Origin: Mucilaginibacter gossypiicola
GTDB taxonomy: Bacteria; Bacteroidota; Bacteroidia; Sphingobacteriales; Sphingobacteriaceae
DNA: 64,000 nucleotides
Direction: 5' to 3'
Assembly (NCBI RefSeq): GCF_900110105.1
Contig: NZ_FOCL01000007.1
Location: 310,001 to 374,000 of the forward strand
Shown here: piece after piece, positions 43,209-53,208 of the stretch
How the letters are laid out: each line of letters starts with the position of its first letter
Position numbering within the stretch: position 1 is the first letter of the stretch
The notes under the pieces: model-generated
What the model was told of the DNA's origin: nothing
What the model saw: only the letters and a program-made list of their open reading frames with translations
Databases searched by the model: none
Position numbers and translations under genes: made by a program

Positions 43209-45170
43209 ATGCACCAATCTATCCGGCTTACGGGTTTTATAGCCGTATTTGCACTCAGATGTCTGTTTGTAAATGCCCAGGCAAAAATGCCCGATTCATC
43301 TTCGTTCTATCAAACCGTTAATACTTATGTAAATCCCGTATTACCCGGCGACCATCCCGACCCTACGCTCCTTAAAGTAGGAGATGATTTTTATTACTGC
43401 GGATCGTCCTTTCATTTTAATCCCTATTTGCCGGTTTATCACTCAAAAGATCTGGTTCATTGGGAAGTGATCAGCCGGGTACTGCCATCATCAAAAGCCG
43501 GCTGGGTTGCCGACAAGCCGTCGGCTGGCATTTGGCAGGGGGCGATAACTTATTTTTATGGTTCTTACTGGATCTATTTTTCGGCCGGAGGGCAATGGTT
43601 TTGTAAGGCCGGTTCTCCTAAAGGGCCATGGTCGGCACCTGTGCAGGTGAAAACTAATCCCGAAACAGGCAATCTTGGTTATGACAATTCAGTTTTTGTG
43701 GATGACGATGGCAAACCGTACATGGTGATCAAAAACGGCCAGAAAGTTAACCGCTTGCAAGCTCTTGGTAAAGACGGGCAGCTTACAGATCATGTTATCA
43801 ATCTTGATTGGGTAAACGCCAGGTTACAGTACAGTTGGGCCGAAGGCCCGGTAATGTGTAAACGTAATGGCTATTATTATTACTTCCCGGCCGGGGATGT
43901 ATCCGGCGGACAGTATGTTTTAAGAGGAACTGAGTTAACCGGCGATTCGACGAAATGGGAAAGGTTAGGTGATTTTTTTAAGCCCATTACTGATAATAAA
44001 GCAGGTTTCCGCAGACCTAACCATATTTCGGCACCCCTTCAGTTAGCCGATGGCACCTGGTGGACAATAGGACAAAGCTATGAGAAGTACGAAGGCGATG
44101 ATTGGTCGGGTACCGGGCGTCAAACTTCCCTTTATCCTGTGATCTGGGAGGGCGACAGGCCATGGGGGATGGCTCCAACCTCTTTGCCTATCCCAAAACC
44201 CAACCTGCAACGGGGGGAGATTTCATGGAGGAGCGTGAGAACGGATTATTTTGATGGGAAAGAATTAAGTTTGAGCTGGCATTTCCTTACCAAAAAAGCT
44301 TCAGCTTCATATTCACTTACCAACCGGAAAGGATGGATCAGGCTTACACCCGATTCTACCCGTACGCACCTTGTTCAAAAAGAAACAGATCACTATTACT
44401 CGGCAGTTACGAAGGTAGACTTGCTCGCCACAGATGAACGAGCCAAAGCAGGCATTTACCTCACCAACGGCAACCAGGCGATAGTGGTAAAACTTTACAG
44501 TGGTTACCGAAACGGAAAAAAAATCTTTTTCAGCATGGATACTGCTACCAGGGTCGCGCCTAACACCATTGGAAACGTGGTTTGGCTGAAACTGGAAAGA
44601 TACGGGCACGAGCTAAGCGGTTATTACAGCGGCGATGGTAAAACCTGGTTATCATTAGGCAGGCCGATTAACGCGGCGAATCTTGACAAGGCCCAGCCAA
44701 ATTTTAATTCGTGGGTGGGCACAAGCGTGGGCTTATTTGCAGAGGGCAAGCCTGCCGACTTTGATTGTTTTATTTGCAAGGACGGGGCGTCTTCATTACC
44801 CGCCGCGGGTTACAGTAACTATTACGGAATGACAGCTGCACAAGCGGGCAAGTTGAAAACGGTAACCAATACATCCAAATATGGTGGATGGTTTATGATT
44901 TCGGGTGTTGAAATTGGGGCGCATTCGCCGTCTGCTGTACAGATAGTCGCCTCTTCAAAAAGCAAAGGTGTGCTGCAAATCTGGCTCGATGATCTCCGGG
45001 ATGGTAAACTGATTGCTACCATACCGGTAAATACTACGGGTGCCTACAATTATAAAACATTCAGCAAGCAACTTAAAAATGTTACAGGGCAGCATGATGT
45101 TTTTGTGCGATATCCGGCAGGTAACCCGCAGAGCATTTTTATCAAAAGCATAAGGTTTGCCAGTAAATAG
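43209..45170 (+). CDS. GH43 beta-xylosidase-like enzyme with beta-sandwich and CBM6
   Basis: A 653-residue secreted three-domain enzyme (signal peptide to about 24). GH43 propeller: D51 (GDHPDPTLLKVGDDFYY), D159 (GYDNSVFVDDDGKPYM) and E212 (SWAEGPVMCKRNGYYYY). A GH43-type accessory sandwich follows (about 345-520, DYFDGKELSLSWHFL). A CBM6 (about 530-653) ends IFIKSIRFASK. It would trim xylose or arabinose from xylo-oligosaccharides bound through the CBM. It is first of a five-gene operon reaching 53005. Confidence 0.9.
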   Translation: MHQSIRLTGFIAVFALRCLFVNAQAKMPDSSSFYQTVNTYVNPVLPGDHPDPTLLKVGDDFYYCGSSFHFNPYLPVYHSKDLVHWEVISRVLPSSKAGWVADKPSAGIWQGAITYFYGSYWIYFSAGGQWFCKAGSPKGPWSAPVQVKTNPETGNLGYDNSVFVDDDGKPYMVIKNGQKVNRLQALGKDGQLTDHVINLDWVNARLQYSWAEGPVMCKRNGYYYYFPAGDVSGGQYVLRGTELTGDSTKWERLGDFFKPITDNKAGFRRPNHISAPLQLADGTWWTIGQSYEKYEGDDWSGTGRQTSLYPVIWEGDRPWGMAPTSLPIPKPNLQRGEISWRSVRTDYFDGKELSLSWHFLTKKASASYSLTNRKGWIRLTPDSTRTHLVQKETDHYYSAVTKVDLLATDERAKAGIYLTNGNQAIVVKLYSGYRNGKKIFFSMDTATRVAPNTIGNVVWLKLERYGHELSGYYSGDGKTWLSLGRPINAANLDKAQPNFNSWVGTSVGLFAEGKPADFDCFICKDGASSLPAAGYSNYYGMTAAQAGKLKTVTNTSKYGGWFMISGVEIGAHSPSAVQIVASSKSKGVLQIWLDDLRDGKLIATIPVNTTGAYNYKTFSKQLKNVTGQHDVFVRYPAGNPQSIFIKSIRFASK

Positions 45171-45227
45171 GGGCGCCTTGAGTTATTAACCAATCAAATA
45201 AAATTAATAATAAACCACAACCCGAAT

Positions 45228-46502
45228 ATGAAAAAAATACTGCTATTGTACGTAATAACTGCTTTGCTGCCGGCTTTGGCGATTGGCCAAAATAAAAAAA
45301 CTTTGAAAAAATCGTCGGTTAAAGGGGCTTTCGCTTCCGGGGTCTATCCTAACCTTTTTAAAGAAGCGGGTTATAGTAAAAGCGATATCAACGCCAAAGT
45401 AGCCAAAGCTTATTATGATGTTTTTGAAGGCCCCAATAAGGTTTACTTTGAGGTTGGCGATTCGATGGCCTACGTGTCTGATGTGAAAAATCACGATGCC
45501 CGTACCGAAGGCCTTTCGTATGGGATGATGATTGCGGTACAGCTTAACAAAAAGGATGTCTTCGACCGGATTTGGCGGTGGTCAAAAAAGTACCTGCAAC
45601 ACCAGGATGGGCCAAGTGAAGGATATTTTGCATGGAGTATCGACCCCAAAACTATGAAGCATAATTCGGAAGGTTCCGCATCTGATGGCGAATTATACTA
45701 TGTTACTGATTTGCTGTTTGCTGCCAACAGGTGGGGTAATAATACAGGTATTAACTATTACGCCGAAGCCAGGCGTATTTTGGATGCCATGTGGAAAAAA
45801 GATGGCACCGGGAATATCCATCCGTTTATCAACTTAAAAGCAAAACAAATTGCCTTTGTACCCGAAGGCAGAGGCGCCGAATGGACCGATCCGTCTTATC
45901 ATTTGCCGGCCTTTTATGAGGTTTGGGCGCTTTACGCTAAGGATGGCCATGAGCAGTTTTACCGTGATTGTGCCGATACCGCGCGGGCGTTTTTACGCCG
46001 GGCCTGCGATCCGGTAACAGGCCTCAACCCGGACAATAGTTATTTCAGCGGCAAGCCCTTTGGCTGGGGCAAGATGAAACCAGCCTTTCGTTTCGATTCA
46101 TGGCGGGTGCCGATGAATATCGCTATGGATTACGTGTGGTTTGGAAAAGACAAAAACTGGCAGCGGGATTATGCCACGCGCATTCAAAATTTTTTACAAT
46201 CAAAAGGGATAAATGATTTTCAGGATCAGTTTAACCTGGATGGAACCAAGCCCGATTTTATTCTGCCTGCCGGAGGTGTAACAAAATTAAGGCATTCATT
46301 AGGCCTGGTATCAACCGCCGCCGCTGCTTCGCTTATGATCGGCGATAACACCAAGCTTGATTTCGTACGTCCGCTCTGGAGCGCTAAACTTGAACCCTAT
46401 GCAGATGGATATTTCGATCCATATTATGATGGGTTGTTATATTTGTTCAGCCTGATGCACCTCAGCGGCCAGTACCAGTTAATAAAACCACAAGTTAATT
46501 GA
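45228..46502 (+). CDS. GH8 xylanase / reducing-end exo-oligoxylanase
   Basis: A 424-residue secreted GH8 inverting enzyme (signal peptide to about 20). The proposed acid E94 is in ARTEGLSYGMM, the family signature ASDGELYYVTDLLFAANRW is at 151-169, and WRVPMNIAMDY lies in the second half of the alpha/alpha barrel. In Bacteroidota xylan loci GH8 enzymes are usually xylanases or Rex-type enzymes releasing xylose from the reducing end. The sequence alone does not separate these. 57 bases behind the GH43 gene. Confidence 0.9.
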   Translation: MKKILLLYVITALLPALAIGQNKKTLKKSSVKGAFASGVYPNLFKEAGYSKSDINAKVAKAYYDVFEGPNKVYFEVGDSMAYVSDVKNHDARTEGLSYGMMIAVQLNKKDVFDRIWRWSKKYLQHQDGPSEGYFAWSIDPKTMKHNSEGSASDGELYYVTDLLFAANRWGNNTGINYYAEARRILDAMWKKDGTGNIHPFINLKAKQIAFVPEGRGAEWTDPSYHLPAFYEVWALYAKDGHEQFYRDCADTARAFLRRACDPVTGLNPDNSYFSGKPFGWGKMKPAFRFDSWRVPMNIAMDYVWFGKDKNWQRDYATRIQNFLQSKGINDFQDQFNLDGTKPDFILPAGGVTKLRHSLGLVSTAAAASLMIGDNTKLDFVRPLWSAKLEPYADGYFDPYYDGLLYLFSLMHLSGQYQLIKPQVN

Positions 46503-46525
46503 TTTTTCAAGTTAGGATATTGATA

Positions 46526-48496
46526 ATGAATACATTAAAATTTATTAAGCGGTTTTGGTTTGCAGTATGCGTCATTATCGTACTTAACATACCCGCTTAT
46601 TCGCAACAACCGGTAACCCAGGCCCGGGTGGGCTTTGATGAATTTCGGGCGGATATTCCGCATGGCGTCATTGACACTATAAGTTATGAATCAAAAACGG
46701 TGGGTAGTACCCGCCGTGCACTCATTTACACACCGCCGGGCTACACTAAAAGTAAAAAGTACCCGGTGCTGTACCTGTTGCACGGCATCGGCGGCGATGA
46801 AAAAGAGTGGTACAATGGCGGTAGCCCGCAGGTTATATTGGATAACCTTTACGCGCAAGGGAAAATTGTACCCATGATAGTAGTGATGCCTAATGGCAGG
46901 GCATTAAAAGACGACCGGCCAACCGGGAATATCATGGCTGCTGATAAGGTGCAGGGTTTCGCCGTTTTTGAAAAAGATCTTTTAAACGATCTTATCCCTT
47001 TTATCAATAGTAAATACCATGTATACACCGATAAAGACCACAGGGCAGTTGCAGGTCTTTCTATGGGAGGGGGGCAATCATTAAATTTCGGTTTAGGAAA
47101 CCTTAATGTGTTTTCGTGGGTGGGGGCTTTTTCGGCAGCGCCAAATACTAAAAAGCCCGAAGAGCTGGTTCCCGATCCGGAGGCTGTAAAAAGCAAGCTG
47201 AAATTACTTTGGATCTCTTGCGGGTCAAGCGACGGTCTGATTACCTTCAGCAAACGAACTCATGATTATCTGACGGAAAAAAACGTTCCGCACGTATACT
47301 ATATTGAACCGGGTGTCCACAATTTTAAGGTTTGGAAAAACGGCCTGTATATGTTTTCGCAAATGCTTTTTAAACCGGTAAATCCCTCAACGTTAGGGCG
47401 ATATGCTTATAGTGAAACAGGGGTGCCAGCTTCAACTAATATTCCTGGTGTAAAGTACCCGCAGATCTTTCCGGACAATACGGTTTTTTTTCGCGTGAAA
47501 GCCCCGAAAGCGGAAAGTGTTCAAATTGATTTGATGAAAAAATACCCGATGACAAAGGATACCGGGGGATACTGGACAGTGACTACAGATCCTATTGCAT
47601 TGGGCTTTCATTATTATTCGCTGCTTATAGACGATGTAGCGGTTGTCGATCCATCAAGCCAGGCATTTTACGGGATGGGACGAATGGCAAGCGGCATTGA
47701 TATCCCTGACCGCGAGGGTGATTTTTATGCGGTAAAAGATGTGCCGCATGGCGAGGTGCGTTCGGTAAACTACTATTCAAATATTACCAAAGCCTGGAGG
47801 CACGCAAATGTATACACGCCTCCCGGCTATGACACGCAAGCCGATAAAAGGTACCCGGTGCTTTACCTGCAACATGGATCGGGTGAGGATGAAACCGGCT
47901 GGCCTACGCAGGGGAAAATGAATTTTATATTAGATAACCTTATCGCTGCTAAACAGGCCACCCCCATGATAGTTGTTATGGACAGAGGATATGCCACAGA
48001 TCCAACCCAGCCCGTAACTAACAACGCCGGCGGACCAATGGCCGGGAATGTTTTTCCGGACGTGTTGGTGAAAGAGATCATCCCCATGGTTGACACGAAA
48101 TTCAGAACATTGGCCAACCGAGATCAACGGGCTATGGCCGGACTTTCGATGGGCGGGTTTCAAACCTTTCAAACTACTATGACCAACCTTGATAAATTTG
48201 CTTACATAGGCGGTTTCAGCGGGGCAGCTTTCATGCAGCCGGGTACAGAAATAACTAAAATGTACAATGGCGTATTTGCCGATGCCATTGCTTTTAACCA
48301 AAAGGTTAAAGTGCTCTACTTAAGTATCGGAACTACCGAACCTGAACGTATGCAAACCACAGTAAACGGCCTTCATCAGGCACTTGAAAAGGCTGGTATT
48401 AAACACGTGTACTATCAATCGCCGGGCACCGCGCATGAGTGGCAAACATGGAGGCGCTCGTTGAAACAGTTTGCCGGCCTGATCTTTAAAAATTGA
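46526..48496 (+). CDS. Tandem CE1-like (feruloyl/acetyl-xylan) esterase
   Basis: About 656 residues from the ATG at 46526 (23 bases after GH8; the upstream TTG at 46499 overlaps the GH8 stop and is less likely). Signal peptide, then an esterase-D/CE1 domain with nucleophile GLSMGGGQ, acid CGSSDG and base GVHNFKVW. A sandwich linker (about 290-400) is followed by a second CE1 domain with GLSMGGFQ and GTAHEWQTW. In domain 2 the acid position reads GTTEPER, Glu for Asp. It would remove ferulate or acetate esters that block xylan. Confidence 0.88.
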   Translation: MNTLKFIKRFWFAVCVIIVLNIPAYSQQPVTQARVGFDEFRADIPHGVIDTISYESKTVGSTRRALIYTPPGYTKSKKYPVLYLLHGIGGDEKEWYNGGSPQVILDNLYAQGKIVPMIVVMPNGRALKDDRPTGNIMAADKVQGFAVFEKDLLNDLIPFINSKYHVYTDKDHRAVAGLSMGGGQSLNFGLGNLNVFSWVGAFSAAPNTKKPEELVPDPEAVKSKLKLLWISCGSSDGLITFSKRTHDYLTEKNVPHVYYIEPGVHNFKVWKNGLYMFSQMLFKPVNPSTLGRYAYSETGVPASTNIPGVKYPQIFPDNTVFFRVKAPKAESVQIDLMKKYPMTKDTGGYWTVTTDPIALGFHYYSLLIDDVAVVDPSSQAFYGMGRMASGIDIPDREGDFYAVKDVPHGEVRSVNYYSNITKAWRHANVYTPPGYDTQADKRYPVLYLQHGSGEDETGWPTQGKMNFILDNLIAAKQATPMIVVMDRGYATDPTQPVTNNAGGPMAGNVFPDVLVKEIIPMVDTKFRTLANRDQRAMAGLSMGGFQTFQTTMTNLDKFAYIGGFSGAAFMQPGTEITKMYNGVFADAIAFNQKVKVLYLSIGTTEPERMQTTVNGLHQALEKAGIKHVYYQSPGTAHEWQTWRRSLKQFAGLIFKN

Positions 48497-48509
48497 AATA
48501 TCTATAAAA

Positions 48510-50423
48510 ATGAAATTAAAGATCGTAGCGCTTGCATGCCTCGTTTTGCTGAACATGAAGGGCTTTTCGCAGGATAAGAATTTCTACATATTTATCTGCT
48601 TCGGCCAATCAAACATGGAGGGTAATGCTAAAATTGAAGCCCGCGACACTATAGGGGTGGATAGCAGGCTGAGGGTTTTGCAGGCGGTTGACTGTGCTGA
48701 TAGTGGCAGGATGAAAGATAATTGGTATACCGCTATACCTCCCTTAGCCCGATGTGGTACAGGTTTAACCCCGGCAGATTATTTTGGCCGTACCCTGGTA
48801 GCCAATCTTCCTCCTAAAATAAAAATAGGCATCATCAATGTATCCGTAGCAGGCGCCAAAATAGAGGTTTTTGAAAAGGAGAGTTACCAGGCTTACCTTG
48901 CAACGGCCCCCGGCTGGATGAAAAACATAGCTGCCGAATACGGCGGAAATCCTTATGCGCGGTTGGTGGAGCTGGCCCGGTTGGCACAAAAATCCGGCGT
49001 GATAAAAGGGGTTTTATTACACCAGGGCGAATCAAACACAAACGATACGTTATGGACAAAAAAGGTTAAAGGCATTTACGACAACCTGATGAAGGATTTA
49101 AACCTGAAATCTAAAAAAGTGCCTTTACTTGCAGGAGAACTGGTAAATGCGGATCAAAACGGAGCCTGCGCCGTGATGAATAAAATTATAGCAATGCTGC
49201 CTGAAACGGTTCCCAACTCGTACGTCATATCATCAAAAGGATGCCCCGCATCGCCCGATCATCTGCACTTTACTGCCGAAGGTTACAGGCTATTAGGTAA
49301 ACGATATGGTGAAACAATGCTTTCCATATTGGGTTACAAGGTGAAAGATAACACGGAAAAAGGCTTAAAAGACTATTATAAAAACTATTTCCCCATTGGT
49401 GTGGCCGTAAACATGGCTTCGTTGCATGGTGCCGATTCGGCACTAATTGTTAAGGAGTTTAACAGCATAACACCAGAAAATGACATGAAAATGGGACCGA
49501 TCCATCCGGCCGAAAATGTATACAACTGGGGAAATGCCGACAGTATCGTTAATTTCGCGGTAAGCCATCATATTAAAATACGCGGGCACAACCTATGCTG
49601 GCATAACCAGGAAGCAACATGGATGTTTAAAGACGCCGACGGAAAGCCCGTTACCAAACAATTGCTGTTGCAGCGTTTAAAGGAGCATATTTTTGCTGTT
49701 GCCGGGCGATACAAAGGTAAAATTTACGCCTGGGATGTGGTGAATGAGGCCGTTGATGATAGTAATGATACCACGCAGATTTATCGTAAAAGCAATTGGT
49801 ACAACGTGTGTAATGGGCCCGATTTTATTGAAGCAGCCTTTAGATATGCCCATGAAGCCGACCCCAATGCTAAGCTATACTACAATGATTATAACAGCGA
49901 ACACCCGGTAAAAAGAGAAAAGATTTTTAAGCTGTTAAAAAAATTGGTTGAGGACCATGTACCTATTGACGGGGTAGGCATGCAAGCGCATTGGAAACTG
50001 AACGACCCATCGCCCGAAGATTTGCGTAAAGCTTTGGATGAGGTAATCTCATTAGGTTTAAAGGTGCAGTTTACCGAGCTGGATATCACCGTACGCCTGC
50101 CACAGCCACCGCCGGCAAACGGAACAACACCGGCGTCAACGCCGGTTCCTGACATAGGCTATACCCCCGAACTGGAGGCCAAACAGGTTGCGCAATATAA
50201 AATGGCTTTTGATATTTTCAGAGAGTACAAACAGTTCATAACCAACGTTACCTTCTGGAATGTATCTGACAAATACAGCTGGCTTGACGGTAGGGGAGGA
50301 GGCTTAATGGGAGGGGCCGCCGCGGGCGCTAATACTCCGCGCGTAATTAAAAAAGCTTATCCTTTATTGTTTGATGAAAACAGGCAGCGCAAAAAAGCCT
50401 ACTGGTATGTAGTAAACTTTTAA
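48510..50423 (+). CDS. SGNH (CE6-like) acetylesterase fused to GH10 endo-xylanase
   Basis: A 637-residue secreted two-enzyme fusion. The N-terminal SGNH/SASA domain (about 22-285) has nucleophile S34 (GQSNMEG), HQGESN and the C-terminal dyad DHLHFTAEGY, as in CE6 acetyl-xylan esterases. The GH10 barrel (about 290-637) has WHNQ, acid/base E413 (WDVVNEAVDD) and nucleophile E523 (FTELDITV), with a proline-rich insertion near 530-545. It would deacetylate and cut the xylan backbone in one protein. Starts 13 bases after the esterase gene. Confidence 0.92.
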   Translation: MKLKIVALACLVLLNMKGFSQDKNFYIFICFGQSNMEGNAKIEARDTIGVDSRLRVLQAVDCADSGRMKDNWYTAIPPLARCGTGLTPADYFGRTLVANLPPKIKIGIINVSVAGAKIEVFEKESYQAYLATAPGWMKNIAAEYGGNPYARLVELARLAQKSGVIKGVLLHQGESNTNDTLWTKKVKGIYDNLMKDLNLKSKKVPLLAGELVNADQNGACAVMNKIIAMLPETVPNSYVISSKGCPASPDHLHFTAEGYRLLGKRYGETMLSILGYKVKDNTEKGLKDYYKNYFPIGVAVNMASLHGADSALIVKEFNSITPENDMKMGPIHPAENVYNWGNADSIVNFAVSHHIKIRGHNLCWHNQEATWMFKDADGKPVTKQLLLQRLKEHIFAVAGRYKGKIYAWDVVNEAVDDSNDTTQIYRKSNWYNVCNGPDFIEAAFRYAHEADPNAKLYYNDYNSEHPVKREKIFKLLKKLVEDHVPIDGVGMQAHWKLNDPSPEDLRKALDEVISLGLKVQFTELDITVRLPQPPPANGTTPASTPVPDIGYTPELEAKQVAQYKMAFDIFREYKQFITNVTFWNVSDKYSWLDGRGGGLMGGAAAGANTPRVIKKAYPLLFDENRQRKKAYWYVVNF

Positions 50424-50509
50424 GTTGCATTGTTTTGAATGAGGTGATCTGTGGGCGGGTATCTCCACACAAAAAAAATAGAAAAGCTAAACATACTAAC
50501 CAGAGCTAA

Positions 50510-53005
50510 ATGACCAGATTATTAAAAGTAAGCGCTTTCATTGCAGTGTTGTTGGTGTTTTCATCAGTGCAGGCTCAACAAAAAAGTTATACGAAAAAAA
50601 AATCGGATGTGCCTTATCATGATGGCCGATACAAGTTATGGTATAAGCAAGCAGCCAAAAACTGGAATGAGGCCTTACCGCTTGGCAATGGTTTTATAGG
50701 GGGCATGGTGTTTGGTGATGTAATAAATGAACGCGTTCAGCTTAACGAATCAACTATATGGGCAGGAGGCCCTAATAACACCATCGATTCGGGCGCGAGG
50801 CCATACATTAACCAGGTAAGACAATTGTTGTCCGAAAAAAAGTATGCCGAGGCGCAGGCAATAGCTAACAGCAAACTTGGCCCTAAAGGCAATAGCGGCA
50901 TGCCCTATCAGCTTGCCGGTAATTTATACATCAGCTTTCCGGGGGTAGATAACGTGAGCAACTATTATCGTGATCTGAATATAGCCAACGCTACGGCTAC
51001 GGTTAAGTACACATCAAACGGAATTAATTATAAAAGGGAGTTTTTTACATCATTCGCCAAAAATGTTTTGATGGTGCGATTGACAAGCGATAAGCCTGGG
51101 ATGATCAGTTGTAGCCTAAAGCTTCAAAGTCCGCTCAAAACCTCGGTTGGTGTAAATGACGAAAAAGCCCTGGTTTTATCGGGACGTGGCAGCGACCACG
51201 AAAATCAAAAAGGAAAAATAGAATTTAGTGTGCTTACCAAAGTTAAAAGCACCGGAGGTACGAATACAGTAGATACTTCAGGTATTACCATCGCAAAAGC
51301 CGATACGGCTGTAATTTATCTTGCTATCGCTACCAACTTTGTAAATTATCACGATGTTTCCGGCAGTTCAATATCCCGGGCAAATGGTATTTTAAAAGAG
51401 GCCTATAAACACAGTTTCGATGAGTTGTTAAACGAAAACATCAGGGATTACCGCGCTTATTTCGATAGGGTAAAAATCGATCTCGGTATTGATAGTGCTG
51501 TAAAGCAGCCCACAGATCTGCGTATCCAAAATTTCGCTACCAACAATGACACTCAGTTAGCCGAATTGTATTTTCAATACGGTCGTTATTTATTGATTTG
51601 TTCATCGCAACCAACGTCGCAGCCTGCCAACTTACAGGGAATCTGGAATGGAGAATTGAAAGGCCCATGGGATAGTAAGTACACTATCAACATCAACACC
51701 GAAATGAATTATTGGCCGAGCGAAGTAACCGGGTTGCCGGAACTAAGCACGCCTCTTTTTAACATGATCAAAGATTTGTCTGTTACCGGCAGGCCAACCG
51801 CTAAAATAATGTACGGGGCACGTGGATGGATGTTACATCACAATACGGACATCTGGCGGATAACCGGTATTGTCGATGGCGCTTTTTGGGGGTTGTGGCC
51901 CACTTCAAACGCGTGGCTTTGCCAGCACCTGTGGGAGCATTACTTATACTCGGGCGATAAGCAGTTTTTAAAGCAGTATTACCCTATTATCAAAGGCGCG
52001 GCTCAATACTATATCGATGCCCTGCAAAAAGAACCTGAACATGGCTGGCTGGTTGTATCGCCTTCAATTTCGCCCGAACATGAGTATATCGGCGGAAAAA
52101 ACCAGGTTTCTGTTACTGCGGGTGCTACCATGGATAATCAGTTAGTTTACGGCCTGTTTACCGATGCCATCAACGCCGCAGCCGAACTGAATATGGATAA
52201 AACATTTGCCGATAGCCTGGCCGCTTACCGTAGTAAACTCCCGCCAATGCAAATTGGTAAATATGGGCAATTACAGGAGTGGCTGGAAGATTTTGACCGT
52301 ACCGACGATCAGCATCGCCATGTTTCTCATTTGTACGGCCTGTTTCCGGGCAACCAGATTTCTCCCTTTACACAACCGCAGCTTTTTGCAGCAGCAAAAA
52401 ATTCGCTTCAGTATCGTGGTGACGTATCAACAGGATGGTCCATGGCCTGGAAAATTAATCTTTGGGCACGTTTGCTGAACGGCAATCATGCCTATAAGCT
52501 TATTAAGGATCAAATAAAGCCTGTAAGCAGTAACTCCGGCGGAACTTATCCCAATTTATTCGATGCGCACCCACCTTTTCAAATTGACGGTAATTTTGGA
52601 TGCACATCGGGCATAGCCGAAATGCTGATGCAAAGCCATGACGGCGCTATTTACCTGCTGCCTGCATTGCCAGGTGACTGGAAGAACGGCAGTGTTTCCG
52701 GCTTAATGGCAAGAGGCGGTTTTAAGGTTGATATCAAATGGACCAATCATAAAATCAGTAAATTAGTGATCCATTCATCCCTTGGCGGAAACTGCCGTTT
52801 ACGGATCAATCAGCAAATTATCAGCAAACTGTTAACAGCAGCAAATGGTAAAAATAAAAACCGCTTTTACCAGACAATGGATCTGAAAACACCGATAGTT
52901 AAAAATGGCGGAGATATTCTTAACCCAGGTTTAGCTAAAACCTGGTTATATGATATGGCTACCAGTCCGGGTAAAACCTATACCATTATCAATGAAGTTA
53001 ATTAG
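50510..53005 (+). CDS. GH95 alpha-L-fucosidase/alpha-L-galactosidase family
   Basis: An 831-residue secreted GH95 inverting enzyme (signal peptide to about 23). N-terminal sandwich with WNEALPLGNGFIGGMVFGD. The alpha/alpha barrel contains N400 (NTEMNYWPSEVTG), E523 (SPSISPEHEY) and D693 (IDGNFGCTSG), in the positions of the known catalytic residues of AfcA. Members remove alpha-1,2-L-fucose. In complex xylan loci a GH95 enzyme acting on alpha-L-galactose caps is known, which fits this setting better. Last gene of the operon. Confidence 0.9.
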   Translation: MTRLLKVSAFIAVLLVFSSVQAQQKSYTKKKSDVPYHDGRYKLWYKQAAKNWNEALPLGNGFIGGMVFGDVINERVQLNESTIWAGGPNNTIDSGARPYINQVRQLLSEKKYAEAQAIANSKLGPKGNSGMPYQLAGNLYISFPGVDNVSNYYRDLNIANATATVKYTSNGINYKREFFTSFAKNVLMVRLTSDKPGMISCSLKLQSPLKTSVGVNDEKALVLSGRGSDHENQKGKIEFSVLTKVKSTGGTNTVDTSGITIAKADTAVIYLAIATNFVNYHDVSGSSISRANGILKEAYKHSFDELLNENIRDYRAYFDRVKIDLGIDSAVKQPTDLRIQNFATNNDTQLAELYFQYGRYLLICSSQPTSQPANLQGIWNGELKGPWDSKYTININTEMNYWPSEVTGLPELSTPLFNMIKDLSVTGRPTAKIMYGARGWMLHHNTDIWRITGIVDGAFWGLWPTSNAWLCQHLWEHYLYSGDKQFLKQYYPIIKGAAQYYIDALQKEPEHGWLVVSPSISPEHEYIGGKNQVSVTAGATMDNQLVYGLFTDAINAAAELNMDKTFADSLAAYRSKLPPMQIGKYGQLQEWLEDFDRTDDQHRHVSHLYGLFPGNQISPFTQPQLFAAAKNSLQYRGDVSTGWSMAWKINLWARLLNGNHAYKLIKDQIKPVSSNSGGTYPNLFDAHPPFQIDGNFGCTSGIAEMLMQSHDGAIYLLPALPGDWKNGSVSGLMARGGFKVDIKWTNHKISKLVIHSSLGGNCRLRINQQIISKLLTAANGKNKNRFYQTMDLKTPIVKNGGDILNPGLAKTWLYDMATSPGKTYTIINEVN

Positions 53006-53208
53006 CGCCGATATTGTACAGATGTTATATCAATATAAACAAACGTTGTGTTTGAAGCCGTCATCGCTATTTATATTTAATAATTGTTTTAAACCCTGTA
53101 TGTTGATATAAGTTCCTGTTCGTTTTTTCGCGGAGGATTTGCTATTACAATTTGTAAACCATTGCGGGGTTAAAACAAATCCGAACCAATTTAAAAAACG
53201 AGAATGTC

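Noticed and set aside
46499..46525. TTG start overlapping the GH8 stop for the tandem esterase
   Set aside because: The ATG at 46526 gives a standard signal peptide; the extra nine residues add nothing recognisable.
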